Positions 44,101 through 55,237 of a DNA stretch of 64,000 nt are shown piece by piece. This stretch comes from Rebecca billardiae RCC1528 (Eukaryota > Haptophyta): contig OZ251240.1 of the NCBI GenBank assembly GCA_965240325.2, forward strand, positions 1 through 64,000, given 5' to 3'. Numbering within the stretch: the first letter of the stretch is position 1; each line of letters begins with the position of its first letter. Both the position numbers and the translations under genes were made by a program. Under the pieces are notes generated by a model. The model worked only from the letters and a program-made list of their open reading frames with translations, was not told the origin of the DNA and searched no databases.

Positions 44101-45015
44101 GGCCTGTTTTATTTCTACGAGAGCCCAAAGGCGCGACATTCGCCAAAACGCGGCGGAACAATGGCGGCTTGCCCGCTGGTGCGGGCGCCGGAGCTAGTCC
44201 GGAGTAGTGATGGCACGTCATTCGCGCATTCTCGTGTTGATGCGCTGCGCTGTAGCGAAGAATGTTGTCAGACATGCTGCCTCGCCTTGCCGTGGTGCTT
44301 CGCCTTGACACAGGGGTCACTCGCGGTGCACGGCAGTGTGTACGATGCAGCCGGCGAGCGGCGGGCAAACCGCCGCAGCTGCAGGCCCTCTGCAAGCTGC
44401 AAGCACTCTGCCTTGGCTGCATCGCACCCGTGTCAGTTAGCGACCAGTTCACAGCCAGATAGACTGCAATCGCCACCAGCTCTAAACGCTCCGCCGCCAC
44501 TACCTTGTCGAGCTTGAGATGCTTCCGTTCGGCGTGCGCTTGCATGCAGCTTGCCGCCTGCATTTGAACGTGAGCGCGGAAGGTTGGTAGGCCGGATGCT
44601 CAGGCCTCCTCGGCGTAAAATACGACAAGGTGCGTGCCACGCGCACCCATGACGCGCGGAAAGGCGTGCACACGTCTCCTGGCGCATCTGGCAGGCTGCA
44701 GTCTTGGCCAAGATGATGAGAACAAGCCTGCAATCGCTCGCCGCGCGGGCGCAGAGCGCGCGGAGAGTTTTGGGATACGACCCATGGTGTTGGATGTACC
44801 TCGTGTGCGACAACGACGAGGCGGACGAGCGCCGCAACTGGATTCCTGCACTCACCGGTCACCGAGGAGTGCAGGAATCGCGTTCCTCGCGCACGTGGGG
44901 GCCGCCATCGGCCGTGAGAGGTACATCCAACGGGGCGTGACACCGATTCCCACCGGCGGGCAGGGGTTTGTCGCCGTGACATAGGAAATGGAATCTGGTA
45001 GAAATAAAACAGGCC
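44101..45015. mobile_element. 915-bp TIR element with nested palindromes (4-bp TSD TGCT)
   Basis: Perfect 18-base terminal inverted repeats GGCCTGTTTTATTTCTAC, with TGCT on both sides (44097-44100 and 45016-45019). The right half folds on itself. GTTGGATGTACCTC (about 44,789-44,802) pairs with GAGGTACATCCAAC (about 44,918-44,931). Inside these, GATTCCTGCACTC (44841-44853) pairs with GAGTGCAGGAATC (44867-44879). No transposase is recognisable. The termini differ from the 840-base family, but the target duplication is also 4 bases. Confidence 0.85.
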
Positions 45016-45202
45016 TGCTGTGTGACTGTGTGTGTGTAGTGTATCCATTCGCCGCGCGTAATAACGTAGCAGCCTACTGTAGCCAGCCTCAACGACGACG
45101 GTATCAGCATCACCAGGATTGTCGTATACGCGACATATATACGTAGCGCGCGCGCTGCCAATGATGAGAGTGCAAACTACCTGCTCGGGGCCGACCGCCT
45201 CG

Positions 45203-45766
45203 TCAGCCGATCAGGAAGAAGCGCGCGGCGAGGAGGGCGACGGAGAGCGAGGTGACCAGCGTGCTCACGTTGAACTTGAGCGTGTCGACCTTGGACGCCT
45301 CCGAGTTCGCGCGCATCTCCGCCAGCTTGGTGTCCTCGGTCGCGACGAAGTCGCGCACGCGCGCCTCCTGCGCGCCCGCCGCCTCGCGCACGCGGATGCG
45401 CTCGTGCGCCGCGCGCAGCCGGCGCTCCTGCGCGGCGCGGTCGAGCATCTGGCGGTACTCGCGGCGGAGCGACGACAGGTCCGCCTGGAACGCGGCCATC
45501 TCGATGCGCAGCAGGCTCTTCGTCGCGCGGCGCTGCGAGACGAGGTGCGCGTCCACCATCCGCTCGAGCCGCGCGTGGCCGGAGCTCACAAACGCGCGCG
45601 CGTCCTCCGTGGCGGTGAGGGACGTGTCGCGGACCACGCCGCGCAGGCCCTCCTCCTGCGTCTTGCTGATCGGCCGGCCGCCGCCGCCGCCTCGCGCCGC
45701 CTGGCTCAGCGGCCGGCGCAGCGCGCGCGAGAGCGCCCGCCGAGCCGGTGCGAGTCGCGCCGCCAT
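45203..45766 (-). CDS. MCUR1/FMP32-like (DUF1640/CCDC90) mitochondrial membrane protein
   Basis: 187 residues, one exon. The N-terminus MAARLAPARRALSRALRRPL is basic and amphipathic, like a mitochondrial targeting signal. Residues about 50-150 are a long coiled coil (SLLRIEMAAFQADLSSLRRE and onward), and one span ends the protein (FNVSTLVTSLSVALLAARFF). This layout, with a conserved SKVDTLKFN just before the span, fits the DUF1640 family: MCUR1/CCDC90B in animals and FMP32 in yeast. These proteins act as inner-membrane scaffolds in calcium-uniporter or respiratory-complex assembly. It shares a 197-base divergent promoter with the next gene. The family call is fairly sure; the precise role is inferred. 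Confidence 0.8.
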   Translation of the reverse strand: MAARLAPARRALSRALRRPLSQAARGGGGGRPISKTQEEGLRGVVRDTSLTATEDARAFVSSGHARLERMVDAHLVSQRRATKSLLRIEMAAFQADLSSLRREYRQMLDRAAQERRLRAAHERIRVREAAGAQEARVRDFVATEDTKLAEMRANSEASKVDTLKFNVSTLVTSLSVALLAARFFLIG

Positions 45767-45963
45767 CGCCCGGTGGGTGCGGCCCCGGGCGGGCGGGTGC
45801 GCGGTTGAGCAGAGAGCAACTTGAGAGAAGGCGACCCAACCGCCCTGCCCCGCCGACAGGCAGGCACCCGCACGCGCGCGCGCCCCCAGGGCCGCGCCGA
45901 GCGAGCCACGCGCGGGCCGCGGGCGCCGCGGCACCGCCGAGCGGCGCACCGTCCGACCCCGCC
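45767..45963. promoter_or_regulatory. Divergent promoter region, MCUR1-like / Pro-Gln-rich gene
   Basis: 197 bases separate two opposite start codons. No TATA-like element; GC-rich, with one AGAGAGCAACTTGAGAGAAG patch at about 45,810. Confidence 0.5.
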
Positions 45964-48751
45964 ATGATCGAGTTCCTCGGCCGGTGCGAGGCCGCCACCC
46001 GCGCGCCGCGCGCGCCGCGCGAGCGCACGCCGGGCGGCCGCGCTTGACCGCGCCGCGCCGCGCCGCGCCGCCGCGCGCGCAGGGGCGGTGGCGGCGCGCC
46101 GATCCGCGACGCGCAGGGCAACGTGCACGCCGACCTCCGGCGCTCCGTCGCCGCGCCGCCCGCCGCGCCGCAGCTGCACCCCGCCTCGCTGCAGCCGCAG
46201 CCGCAGTACCCGCCGCAGCAGCCGCAGCCGCACGCGCCGATGGCGCCGCCGCCGGCGTACGCGCACGACGCGGCGCACGCGCCGTGGCAGCCGCCCCCCG
46301 TCGCCGGCGCGCCGCCCACCGTCGTGTACGCCGCGCACGTCGGCTCGCCGCCGCCCGCGCCCGTGAGCGGCGCGCACGCGCTGCCGGCGCACGGCGCTCG
46401 CTCGCCGATCGCGCCCGGCCCGGCGGGCGGGCACTTTGGGCGCTCGCTCGGCGCGATGATGGGCGACGTGACCGAGGAGGACGCCGCCGCCGCGCGCGCG
46501 CGGCAGGACGCCCTGCGCCGCGACCTCGCCGCGCAGGTGCTCGAGAAGAAGGCGCGCGACGCGTCTGAGAAGGAGCGCACGCGCCGCGAGGACTTGCACG
46601 CGGAGGGCAGCTTCTACGCGCAGCAGCAGCAGCCGCAGCCGCAGCCGCACCCGCACCCGCACCCGCACCCGCAGCAGCAGCAGTACGCGCCGCAGCCGCC
46701 GCCGCAGTACGCGCCGCAGCAGCAGCCGTACCCGCCGCAGCCGGTGGGCGGCGCGTACGGCCAGCCCGCGTACCAGCAGCAGCAGCCAGGTCTGCACGCG
46801 CACGCGCACGGCGCCGCGCCGCCCACGCCGCAGTGGCTCGGTGCGCAGCCGTGGGGTGCGCCCCCGGGCCCGGTGGGCGCGCCGCCGCCCGGCGTGTACG
46901 CCCAGCCGCCCATGCAGCCGCCCATGCAGCCGCCGATGATGCAGCAGCAGCAGCCGCCGCAGTGGCAGCCGCAGCCGTCACAGCCGCAGCCGCAGCTCAG
47001 CCCGCACCGCCCGCCGCCCGGCACCGCCGCGCCCGCCCTCAGCGGCGTGCCCGCCGCCGAGGGCGAGTCCGTGCTCGGGCTCGCGCAGCAGGCGCAGCAG
47101 CGCGCGGCCGCGCACGCCGGCGCGCACAGCCCGGCGGGCTCGGCGGGCGGCGGTGCCATGAGCGCGGCGCAGCGGATGCGCATGCGCGCGCAGCCATGCG
47201 CGCAGCAGCCGCACACCGCGGGCGGCGCGTACGGCGCGGGCGCGCCGCTCTCGCCGCCCGGCGCGGCGCCGAGCGGCGCGGCGCTGAGCGCGCTGCTGCG
47301 CCCCATCGGCGCGGCCGAGCCGGCAGCGGCGCACCCGCCGCCAGCGCACGGCGGCGGCTACGGCGCGGCGCAGCAGCCGCCGCCGCCGCCGCCGCTGAGC
47401 GCGCCGCACGCGCAGCCGCGCGCGCGCGCGAGCTCGGCCACGCGCGGCGCGCCGCCGCCCGGCGCGCGCGGCGCCGCGGGCGGGCGCGGGCGGCGCGCGA
47501 GCGGCGGCGGCTTTGCGGCGGCCGCGGCGGCGGCCGGCGCCGAGGGCGGCGGCGCGCCGGGCCGCGGCGGCTCCAAGCGGCAGCCGATGGCGCTGCAGGC
47601 GGGCCGAGACGCGTCCTCCACGGCGGCGGAGCGGCGCGCCAAGGGCGAGGCGGCGCGCCAGGCCGCGACCGCGCCGCGCGGGCGCAGGCACGACCTCGCG
47701 GCGGGCGCGCCGCCGCTCGACGGCTCGGCGGGCGCGCGCGGCCGCTCGGGCGCGGCGTCGGCGGGCGCGGCGGGGCGGCGCGCGGGCGCGGGCCGCGAGC
47801 GCGGGCGGCGCGGCTCGGCCGCGGACGCGGGCGCGCACGCGGAGGGCGGCGCGGACATGGCGTCGCTGCAGTCGGCGGTGGCTGCCAAGGAGAGCGAGCT
47901 GCAGCGGCTGCGCGGGCTGCTCGCCTCGGCCAACGCCAACGCCAACGCCAGCCTCGACCTCGGCGCGGGCGCGGGGCAGTGGGGCGGGCCGCAGCCGCAG
48001 CCGCAGCAGCAGCAGCCGCCGCCGCCGCACGCGGGACACGTGCGCGCTCGCGCGAACGCGCGTCCCGCGCACCCCGCGCTCACGGCCGCGTGCGCTCCCG
48101 CGCTGAGTCCTCCCCCGCGCCCCTCCTGCCCTCCCGCCGCGCCGTGCGCAGCCGCAGCCGGGCGACGAGCTGGACGTGTTCATGCGCTCCACCGCCATGG
48201 CCGCGCTGCAGCAGCAGCCGCCGCCCGCGCACCAGCCGCTGCCGTCGCAGCAGCAGTGGTACGCGCAGCAGCAGCAGCAGCAGCCGCCGCCGCCGCCGCA
48301 GCAGTGGGGTGTGGTGCCGCAGCAGACCCAGCCCGCGCCTGCGATGCCGCACCCACCGCCGCCCATCCGCGCACCCGGCGGCTCGATGCCCGGCAGCGGC
48401 CGCGCCTCGGCCGCGGCCTCCCCGTCCGCGCCCGGCTCGGAGCGAGACCCGTACCTGGCGCTGCACAAGGCGTGCGTGCGCGCGGACAGGAGCCGCTGCG
48501 GGCAGCTGGTACGCGCGGCGCGGCGCAGCCCGGCCGTCGCGGTGCGCCCCCGCCCTCACGCGCGCCTCCCGCCCGCCCCTGCGTGTCCCCGCCCGGCGCA
48601 GGACTGGCCGCAGCTCGCAGACCACCTGCAGCGGCACCGGCTGCACGTGCCGCCCGAGCTGGCGGACAGCGCGGCGCGCAAGGGCTCGGTCAAGTACGCG
48701 CCCTTCATCGACCGGCTGCGCGAGCTGCAACCCACGCCCAGGCTCGCGTGA
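45964..48751 (+). CDS. Pro/Gln-rich coiled-coil protein with EF-hand-like C-terminus
   Basis: Four exons, 45964-45983, 46083-48039, 48152-48508 and 48602-48751, give 827 residues and three introns (GTGCG, GTGCG and GTACG donors, all CAG acceptors). The first exon encodes only MIEFLGR, with the next exon giving GGGGAPIRDAQGNVHADLRR. A charged helix follows (EDAAAARARQDALRRDLAAQ, VLEKKARDASEKERTRRED). Then come a long Pro/Gln/Ala-rich region and a short coiled coil (LQSAVAAKESELQRLRGLL). The C-terminus, after DPYLALHKACVRADRSRCGQ, looks like degenerate EF-hands. The G-G-G-A-P-x-R-D motif plus the DLAxQVxEKK helix resembles centrosome/cilium-associated proteins such as CSPP1, but I hold that as a guess. 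Confidence 0.7.
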
Positions 48752-51404
48752 CGAGACGTGCTGACGACAGGTGCGACTGCCGACCGGCCAGGGCTGCGTG
48801 CCCGGCAGCCCGGTGCCGGCAGTGCCGTCGAGTATATGCTGCTCTCGGCTTACTTTCGGACCGTCTTGACGCCGTCGAGCCCGTCGACGCGCACGTCACA
48901 GCAGTCTGTAGTGCGCGCGCATGATGCGATACACACACATATATATACATATATATACATGCTGTGCTGGGGCGTTATGGTGCAGCGCAGGAATATATGC
49001 GGATGACTCTGCTATAGCAGCCCGTCAGATGATGCACAGTGAACAGATGGACCTCAAAATGTCTACTTTAGAAGCCCCCCTCGAGCGGCCACAAAGGGCA
49101 AGATGGCGGATTGCGGCGGCCCGCCGCCATCCCTCAGTGCCCGCCCATCAGGTGTCCATGACCGACGTCACACTCGATCTCGAGAGAGCAGACCAAGACG
49201 GCGAGGCGGGTGACACGACCCATTGCATCCCCGAACTCGGTCGAGAAGACGAAGCGGCGCTACAACGCGCGTGGCAGCAAGCTGCGGACGGTGCCCGCGG
49301 TGTGCGGCTGTCATGCCACCTCGCGCGCGCACATGCGCGGCGTCCCGAAAACCTTCGGTCGATGTCTCGCGAAACGGGCCAAATGGGAGGGAGACCCATG
49401 CGCGCACCCTCCCTTGAATTTGCAACCGGCATTGACCGGCCAATCTCGCGCGATGTGCAACCTCTCCGGCGCGCTCGCGCAGAGGTGAGATGGTGCAGTC
49501 GCCGCAACTCAAGCTGAAGCACCAGCAGGAGGCGCCGAAGGCCGCGGCGGGTGACAGAGCACTGCCGGAGCAGTACCAGGTGCGATACGAGGCCGCGCCG
49601 TTCGCTCGGCAGTGCAGCTCTCTCTTCTCTTTCGTTGCGCGCCGGATCAATCTGAGGGTGGGCGCGTGGTGAGCAGCGCAGCTCGACACTGGCCAGTGCT
49701 CGCAGAGCACCAGATCCCGAGGATGGACAGCGGCGTGGCGGCGAAGCTGATGGCAGCGATCAGCGCCCCACCGGGCTACATCGTACCGCCGGGGTGAGCG
49801 TCGGGAGTGATGCGCTCTCTGATGTGGGCGATCGCGAGCGCGCATTCTGATGTGCGCTCGTGGATGCAGCTCGAGGCGGGGAGGGCCATCAGCTGGTGTG
49901 ACCCTCAGCCGTGCCCTGCTGCGACAGGGGCGGGAGCTGATGGAGGATCCTGTCGCCGACGCAGTAAGCGCGCCGTTGAGCACCTCGGTCTGCAGGAGTC
50001 CGTGCTTCGTTCGGCATCATGGCGAGCAGCGCGCGGAATCTGGGCGCGACGAGCAGCGTGATCGGATGCGCGCGTCCGGACGAGCCGATCATGTCTTTGA
50101 CTGTTTCAGCCCTCCGCGGGCTCCCGTGCGCTTCGGGCAGGAGCCCTCATCATCAGTCGTCTGATGCCCTGCATGACGCTGCCATACTACTACGACACAC
50201 GTACGCGTGAGTCACTGTGAGTCATATCGATGCGATCGTCGCACAGCAGTGGCGCTGCACGGCCGCGGAGCCCAGGGCTGACGATCAGTGTGGACCGAGC
50301 CGTCGGCAGACGCAGAGTGGACACGACGAGGTCGTAGTGCGCGCCGCGCGCGGCCAGGTACCGCCAGGGCCAGGGCCACGCCGGTGACGGCGGGCAGCAG
50401 AGGATGCAGCACGCGCGTGACGCCAACGTGCCGTGCGAGGGCTACGCCAACGCTGCTCAGGCACCGCAGCAGCCGCAGCTCACGCGTGAGGACTTCTGCC
50501 GACTGTGGTTGGCGGCGGTGCGCGAACTCGTCGGCGGCGGCCGACGACCGCCGCGGAGGTGAAGGTGATGGTGCTTGCTGCGCTCAACGCCAGGTGCGCG
50601 TATGCGCGCGAGCTCAAGCGGTGGACGAGCACGGTCGCGTGCTACCCGCACGTGGTCGTCACCATCGCCCCTCGCGCCATCGTGCGACTCGGCGGCGCGC
50701 TGCACCGCGCGAGCACACAAGCGTCGGAGCACGACGGCAAGATCATCGGCAACACGTTCCGCGACCGCACGTGCCGGGCGGGCGGGCTGAGCTCAAACAG
50801 ACGCGGCACGAGCATGCCGCGAGCTGGCCGCGTCGAGCAGGCCGCCAAGCAGGTGATCGTGGGCAAGATCATGAAGAAGCGCACCAACACCGTCGACAAG
50901 AACGGCCGGCTGCGACTGCTTGCAGCAAAGACGGTGCAGCCGGGCGCATCCAGTGGCAGCGGGCCTGCGCGCGAGGTGCGTCTGCGCGAGATCGTCCATG
51001 CGCGTCGCACCGCATCTCCACCTCCGCCATCTGACGCCTGCGCACCGCATGCGCGCGCGGCCGCCCGGTCGCGCGACGCACTGGCGATTGAGATGACATT
51101 CACGCGTGTCGCGGGCAGTAACAGACGAAAAGACGAGGTGGCAGGGGCTGGTGAGCGGTGTCTGAAGCATGTATTGGGTGGTTGCGCACCTGCCAGTGCC
51201 CGTCCGCGCCGGCTCAGGGTTCTTACTAGGCCGCCGGCCCGCGTCGCGCCGGCGGCGCCCTAAAGTGGACATTTGGCCGCCATTCTGTTCACCGTGTGAT
51301 GAGACAGATATGACTCGCGCCGGCCGGCGGGCCGTTGCCCGTCAGCAGATCGAGCCAGCAGTTTTACGGCTTCGTCGCAGCTTCGTGCTGACGATGCGCG
51401 CGGC
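48752..51404. other. Long stretch with coding remnants but no intact gene
   Basis: 2.65 kb of lower-GC sequence than the genes around it. Several plus-strand pieces look protein-like for 40-100 codons and then break. One around 49,210-49,488 includes VEKTKRRYNARGSKLRTVPA and GVPKTFGRCLAKRAKWEGD. One around 50,402-50,560 includes QQPQLTREDFCRLWLAAVRE. One around 50,560-50,940 includes VGKIMKKRTNTVDKNGRLRL. They may be exons of a gene whose introns I could not place, or a decayed mobile element. I recognise no family. Confidence 0.4.
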
Positions 51405-53105
51405 TCACGCGTGCGTGGTGGACGGCGCGATGCTCGCGGCGACGGGGCTCCACCCCGCGGCGAACTCGACGCCGGGCGAGATCCGCCCGAGCAGCCCGAG
51501 CGCCTCCCCGAGCAGCGGCTGCGCGACCAGCGCCGCGTCCAGGTAGGCGTACGCGTACAGCAGCGCGTTGAGCACGAGCACGTCCACCGCCCAGCCGAGC
51601 AGGAAGGGCAGCCGCCGCCCGGCGTACGTGGCGAGGCAGGTCTGCCGCAGCGCGAGCGGGCACGCGCCGAACGCGAAGAGCGCGTAGTACGCCAGCGTGC
51701 GCAGCGCGAACTCGTGCGCGCTCGGGCTGGCGGGCGCGCCGTGCGCGTGCGCGAGCGCGGCCACCACCTCGAGCGGCAGTGAGACGCTGTCCACCACGCC
51801 CAGGCACGCGTACGGCAGGAACATGAACGCCATCCAGCCGTACGGGATGGCGAAGGGCGCGCCGATCGCGGCGCGCACGTGCTCGTGCAGCTCGGTGCGC
51901 ACGTACGTCTCGAACGCGCGCGTGCTGCCCCACAGGTTGGTCAGCTCCGCCTCGACGATCGGCCGGTCGCTCTCCACCGACACGCGCGCCGAGTCGAGCG
52001 CAAAGAGCGACACCTGCGCCATGCTGCGCTCGTGCGAGCGCACCTTGACGCGGAGGAGCGCGCACGTGACGAGCGAGGGCAGCGCGCCCACCACGATCCA
52101 GAGCGACGCCGCGCCCCACGCGCCGTGCGCGTGCAGCAGCCGCAGGTACAGCGCCGAGCGCTCGACGGCGAACGCCACCACCACCGCCACGACCGACGCG
52201 GCCGAGACGACCAGCAGGAAGGGCGGCAGCCACAGCGGCACGAACTTGATGCGCAGCGGGCCGAGCTCGCGGCTGGCGATCGCGAGCTCGAAGATGCACC
52301 ACAGCCGCTCGAAGTAGTCCTCGCTCCACAGCACGGTGAGCTCCCTGCACGAGCGCAGCGCCACGTCCAGGTGCTCGACGCCCAGCTGCTTGAGCACGCC
52401 GTCCGACTGGTGGATGCAGAGCCGGTCGAGGAAGCAGCTCTGCCGCAGGCTCACGCCGAGCACGGCGGGCAGCCGGTGGCCGAAGAGCAGCACCGCGGCG
52501 TACAGCACGCACGGCCAGCCGATCAAAAAGTCGAACGCCTCGTGCGACGCGTACCGCCCCGCCGCGTCCTCGGACACGTGCCGCGTGAGCGCGGGCACGG
52601 CCGCAAACAGGAAGAGGCCGCACGCGAGCACGAGCGCGCCCGTGTGGTGGTGCGTGTACAGCAGCGCGAGGTGCTTCGCGCGGCGCGAGGAGGACCACGA
52701 GTGCGAGATGAACCGGTCGCACCCGTGCAGCGGCGCCGGCTTGGAGCGCGCGTACAGCGCGGCCGCGTCGGTCCGGCTGATGCCGCGCCCAAACGTGGCG
52801 GTCGAGCGCATGCTCGTGGAGCGCGCGGAGAAGGAGCCGCCGCGCACGGTCTCGGCGAGCGGCGAGGCGGACTGCAGCGAGAGCACCGAGAGGCGCCGCC
52901 GGTCGACGACGTGGAACACGGCGCCAAAGTCGGCCAGCACCTCGGCGGACGAGGTGACGCGCCACCGGAAGCGCGACGCCGCGCGCTCGCTGTCGTACTC
53001 GTGGTCGGGCGGCGCGACGGTGGAGACGCTCGCGCTGCGCAGCGCGTCGATGTCCAGCAGCTCGAGGTCGTCCTCGCGCCGCGCGCGCGCCGCGCACTGC
53101 CCCAT
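51405..53105 (-). CDS. TIR-like multi-pass membrane protein with MGQC lipidation motif
   Basis: 566 residues from 53105, one exon. I chose this start over the upstream ATG at 53201 because it gives MGQCAARARR, a good N-myristoylation site with an adjacent Cys for palmitoylation. Residues about 125-260 contain the TIR-like pattern found in algal and dinoflagellate proteins: CDRFISHSWSSSRRAKHLAL, then SCFLDRLCIHQSDGVLKQLG, then LTVLWSEDYFERLWCIFELA. Two hydrophobic spans interrupt the domain, and at least five more follow (for example FLLVVSAASVVAVVVAFAV). The role is inferred to be signalling or stress/immune-like sensing at a membrane. It shares general design with the LRR/TIR-like gene at 28,052. 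Confidence 0.8.
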   Translation of the reverse strand: MGQCAARARREDDLELLDIDALRSASVSTVAPPDHEYDSERAASRFRWRVTSSAEVLADFGAVFHVVDRRRLSVLSLQSASPLAETVRGGSFSARSTSMRSTATFGRGISRTDAAALYARSKPAPLHGCDRFISHSWSSSRRAKHLALLYTHHHTGALVLACGLFLFAAVPALTRHVSEDAAGRYASHEAFDFLIGWPCVLYAAVLLFGHRLPAVLGVSLRQSCFLDRLCIHQSDGVLKQLGVEHLDVALRSCRELTVLWSEDYFERLWCIFELAIASRELGPLRIKFVPLWLPPFLLVVSAASVVAVVVAFAVERSALYLRLLHAHGAWGAASLWIVVGALPSLVTCALLRVKVRSHERSMAQVSLFALDSARVSVESDRPIVEAELTNLWGSTRAFETYVRTELHEHVRAAIGAPFAIPYGWMAFMFLPYACLGVVDSVSLPLEVVAALAHAHGAPASPSAHEFALRTLAYYALFAFGACPLALRQTCLATYAGRRLPFLLGWAVDVLVLNALLYAYAYLDAALVAQPLLGEALGLLGRISPGVEFAAGWSPVAASIAPSTTHA

Positions 53106-54146
53106 GCGCGGTGCCGCGCGCCCCGCCGGGTGCGCCGCGCTGGTGGTGGCGGCGGGCGGCGAGCTGGCGCTGCGAACGCTGCAAAGATGCGGCGCTGCCA
53201 CTGGTCCAACCCGCCAACCGGCAAACCCGCGGTCGCGCCGCCCGCTGCGTCCTACCTATGTCGTTAAATCAGCACACAGTTGAATGAGTGAACTGTATCA
53301 GCATTGGTATTTCATCATCAGTTCTTCGTAGCTCGTGAGCAGTGAGTCAAGATGCCCGCGGTCACCGGGCCCACCGCAGGCAGTCGGCATCGCCGTGGCG
53401 GCGGGTCGGCCTCAGCGCCTTCGCAGCCCCAGGCTCAGCGATGCAGAATGGCTGCATGCACACAAGGCGCGGGTGCACGATGCGCGTGATCGAGCAAAGG
53501 ACGTCCGGCGGCCCCACATCCTCGTCGGGCAAGTAGGGCCCGTCATCGTCGGCGGCAGGGGCTCTCGTCCACGCTGGTTGTCGTGCGCAGCGCTTGCTAC
53601 TTTGGCCCGTGCGAGCGCTCGACGTGCAAGTCGGGCGAGGACCGCCCCAAGTCGCACGATCGTGTCGACGCGCCGAGCGTACCGCATCAAACGGGTAGGT
53701 CGATTTCGCCCCCGTTCGACCTGCACGCGAGACGACGAGGGCAGCAATCGCGAATCGGGCGAAAACCCGCAGCTCGGGAGTCCTCTCACGATGTCCGCGC
53801 CGGCGTTGGATCTGGCGCGCGCGGCCCACGCGCTCCGCGCCATGGCCAAGATGGTTTTCGGCCGAGCGTCCCCAGTGGGAGCTGCGAGGGCGCCCGGTAG
53901 TGAGCGAAGCGATTTTCTTTTCTTGGGCCAAGCGATTTTCTTTTTCTTTTTTTCTCTTATATATTATTATCTTTTTCCCGCGGGCAAGCTACAAGGGGCG
54001 GACCTACGGCCCGCCATATATATATATAATATAGCGCGGAGTCACCGGCGCCCGCGTGAACGTAATCATATTGCGCATCGTCGTCAGCATAGATTGCTGC
54101 TGATTGCATCGATCACGGACGATCACCCGACGTCCCGACAGGCCCG
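53106..54146. other. Intergenic stretch
   Basis: Upstream region of the TIR-like gene, then mixed sequence with a T-rich patch (about 53,936-53,980) and TATATATATA at about 54,018. No supported gene. Confidence 0.5.
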
Positions 54147-54150
54147 AGAT

Positions 54151-54996
54151 GACCCGTTGCACGGGTGAGTAACCGTGAGCGTATGAAAAAACGACATGCG
54201 TATGAAATGTCGGTTTTGTCACTCGCGCTGCCGCATGGCTGACGCCCGCGCCGATCCGAGCGGAATGGGGCATTGCGAAGCCGATTCGCAATGCCCCAAT
54301 CCAATCGGCATGTCAATCGACCCAACCTTCGCTGAGAACGAACGACAAAACCCAAGGCAGGTGCCCACCAAGCGACGCCGCCCGCGCGCCGGCAGCGTGA
54401 ACGCGCGGTCGCGCAGAGGTGGCCAATGCAGAAGGCATCAGCCAATGCTGCTGCCTTCGGCAAGCGCGCCACCTCAGCGTCAGCATCGGGTGGGACCGTG
54501 ACGATATATGCCCTGGATGCGGCTCCAGCCAAACGCCCTCGACACGGGGAGCCGCCATCGGCAGCGAGCGCGCAACGGATACATACACGTGCTGTCCTCG
54601 TGAACGAGGATTCAGGAGACGAGGCGCCGGCGGCTCGGCCCGCGATGCGCAGGCAGGCTGGAGTGGCTCACGCTGCGATCGCGTGCACGGGTACAGAAGG
54701 CGTGCGCACACAACAACACCGCCTACGTGAAGCGCGTGGGCAAGCTGCTGAAGCTCTCACGATGCGTGCGCGCCTTCCTTCTCACCTCTGCGCTCGCCGA
54801 CCGCTGCCTTCCGCGCGGCAGACAGGGGACACCTGCCACCTGGCGCGCACGATGCAGCGTGTAACGCAGAAGGTGGTAGATCCGCTGCCACGCTCCCGCT
54901 GCCGCTGCTGCCGGCGGCAGCGGCATGCCCGAGGCGGCGACGGTGACTATCACTGCCAAAGTGTCGTTTTTTCGGCGCTCACGCGTGCAACTGGTC
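54151..54996 (+). mobile_element. 846-bp TIR element, copy B (4-bp TSD AGAT)
   Basis: Inverted copy of the element at 33171-34010. It starts GACCCGTTGCACGGGTGAGT, ends in GCAACTGGTC, and is flanked by AGAT (54147-54150 and 54997-55000). Identity to copy A is high along its length, with scattered substitutions and small indels. Its central hairpin (54266-54298) has G-C where copy A has T-A, so the pairing is kept. Confidence 0.88.
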
Positions 54997-55000
54997 AGAT

Positions 55001-55237
55001 ACATTGAGTCTACTGAGATAACTGAGAAGGCCGAGAACCTCGTCCTCGGCGTGCGGACACATGCACGCCGTCACTCCCGTGCCCCTGGCTTGGCCGCGCC
55101 GCGCCGCGCCAGCGGCCACTCCCGTCGCCAAAGTGGCCTGCTGGCGGCGTCTCGTCACGGGCCGGCGCACGGCGCACGGTGCCGCGGGGCTCGCGGCCCA
55201 CTCACTCACGGCTGCCACGGGGCCGGCGCCTCAGGCC
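55001..55237. other. Short 3' flank of the DNAJC9-like gene
   Basis: 237 bases of GC-rich sequence between element B and the DNAJC9-like stop codon. Nothing recognised. Confidence 0.5.

Noticed and set aside
50505-51263. 252-residue plus-strand frame
   Set aside because: Only its first part looks protein-like and no family fits; kept as a remnant rather than a gene.
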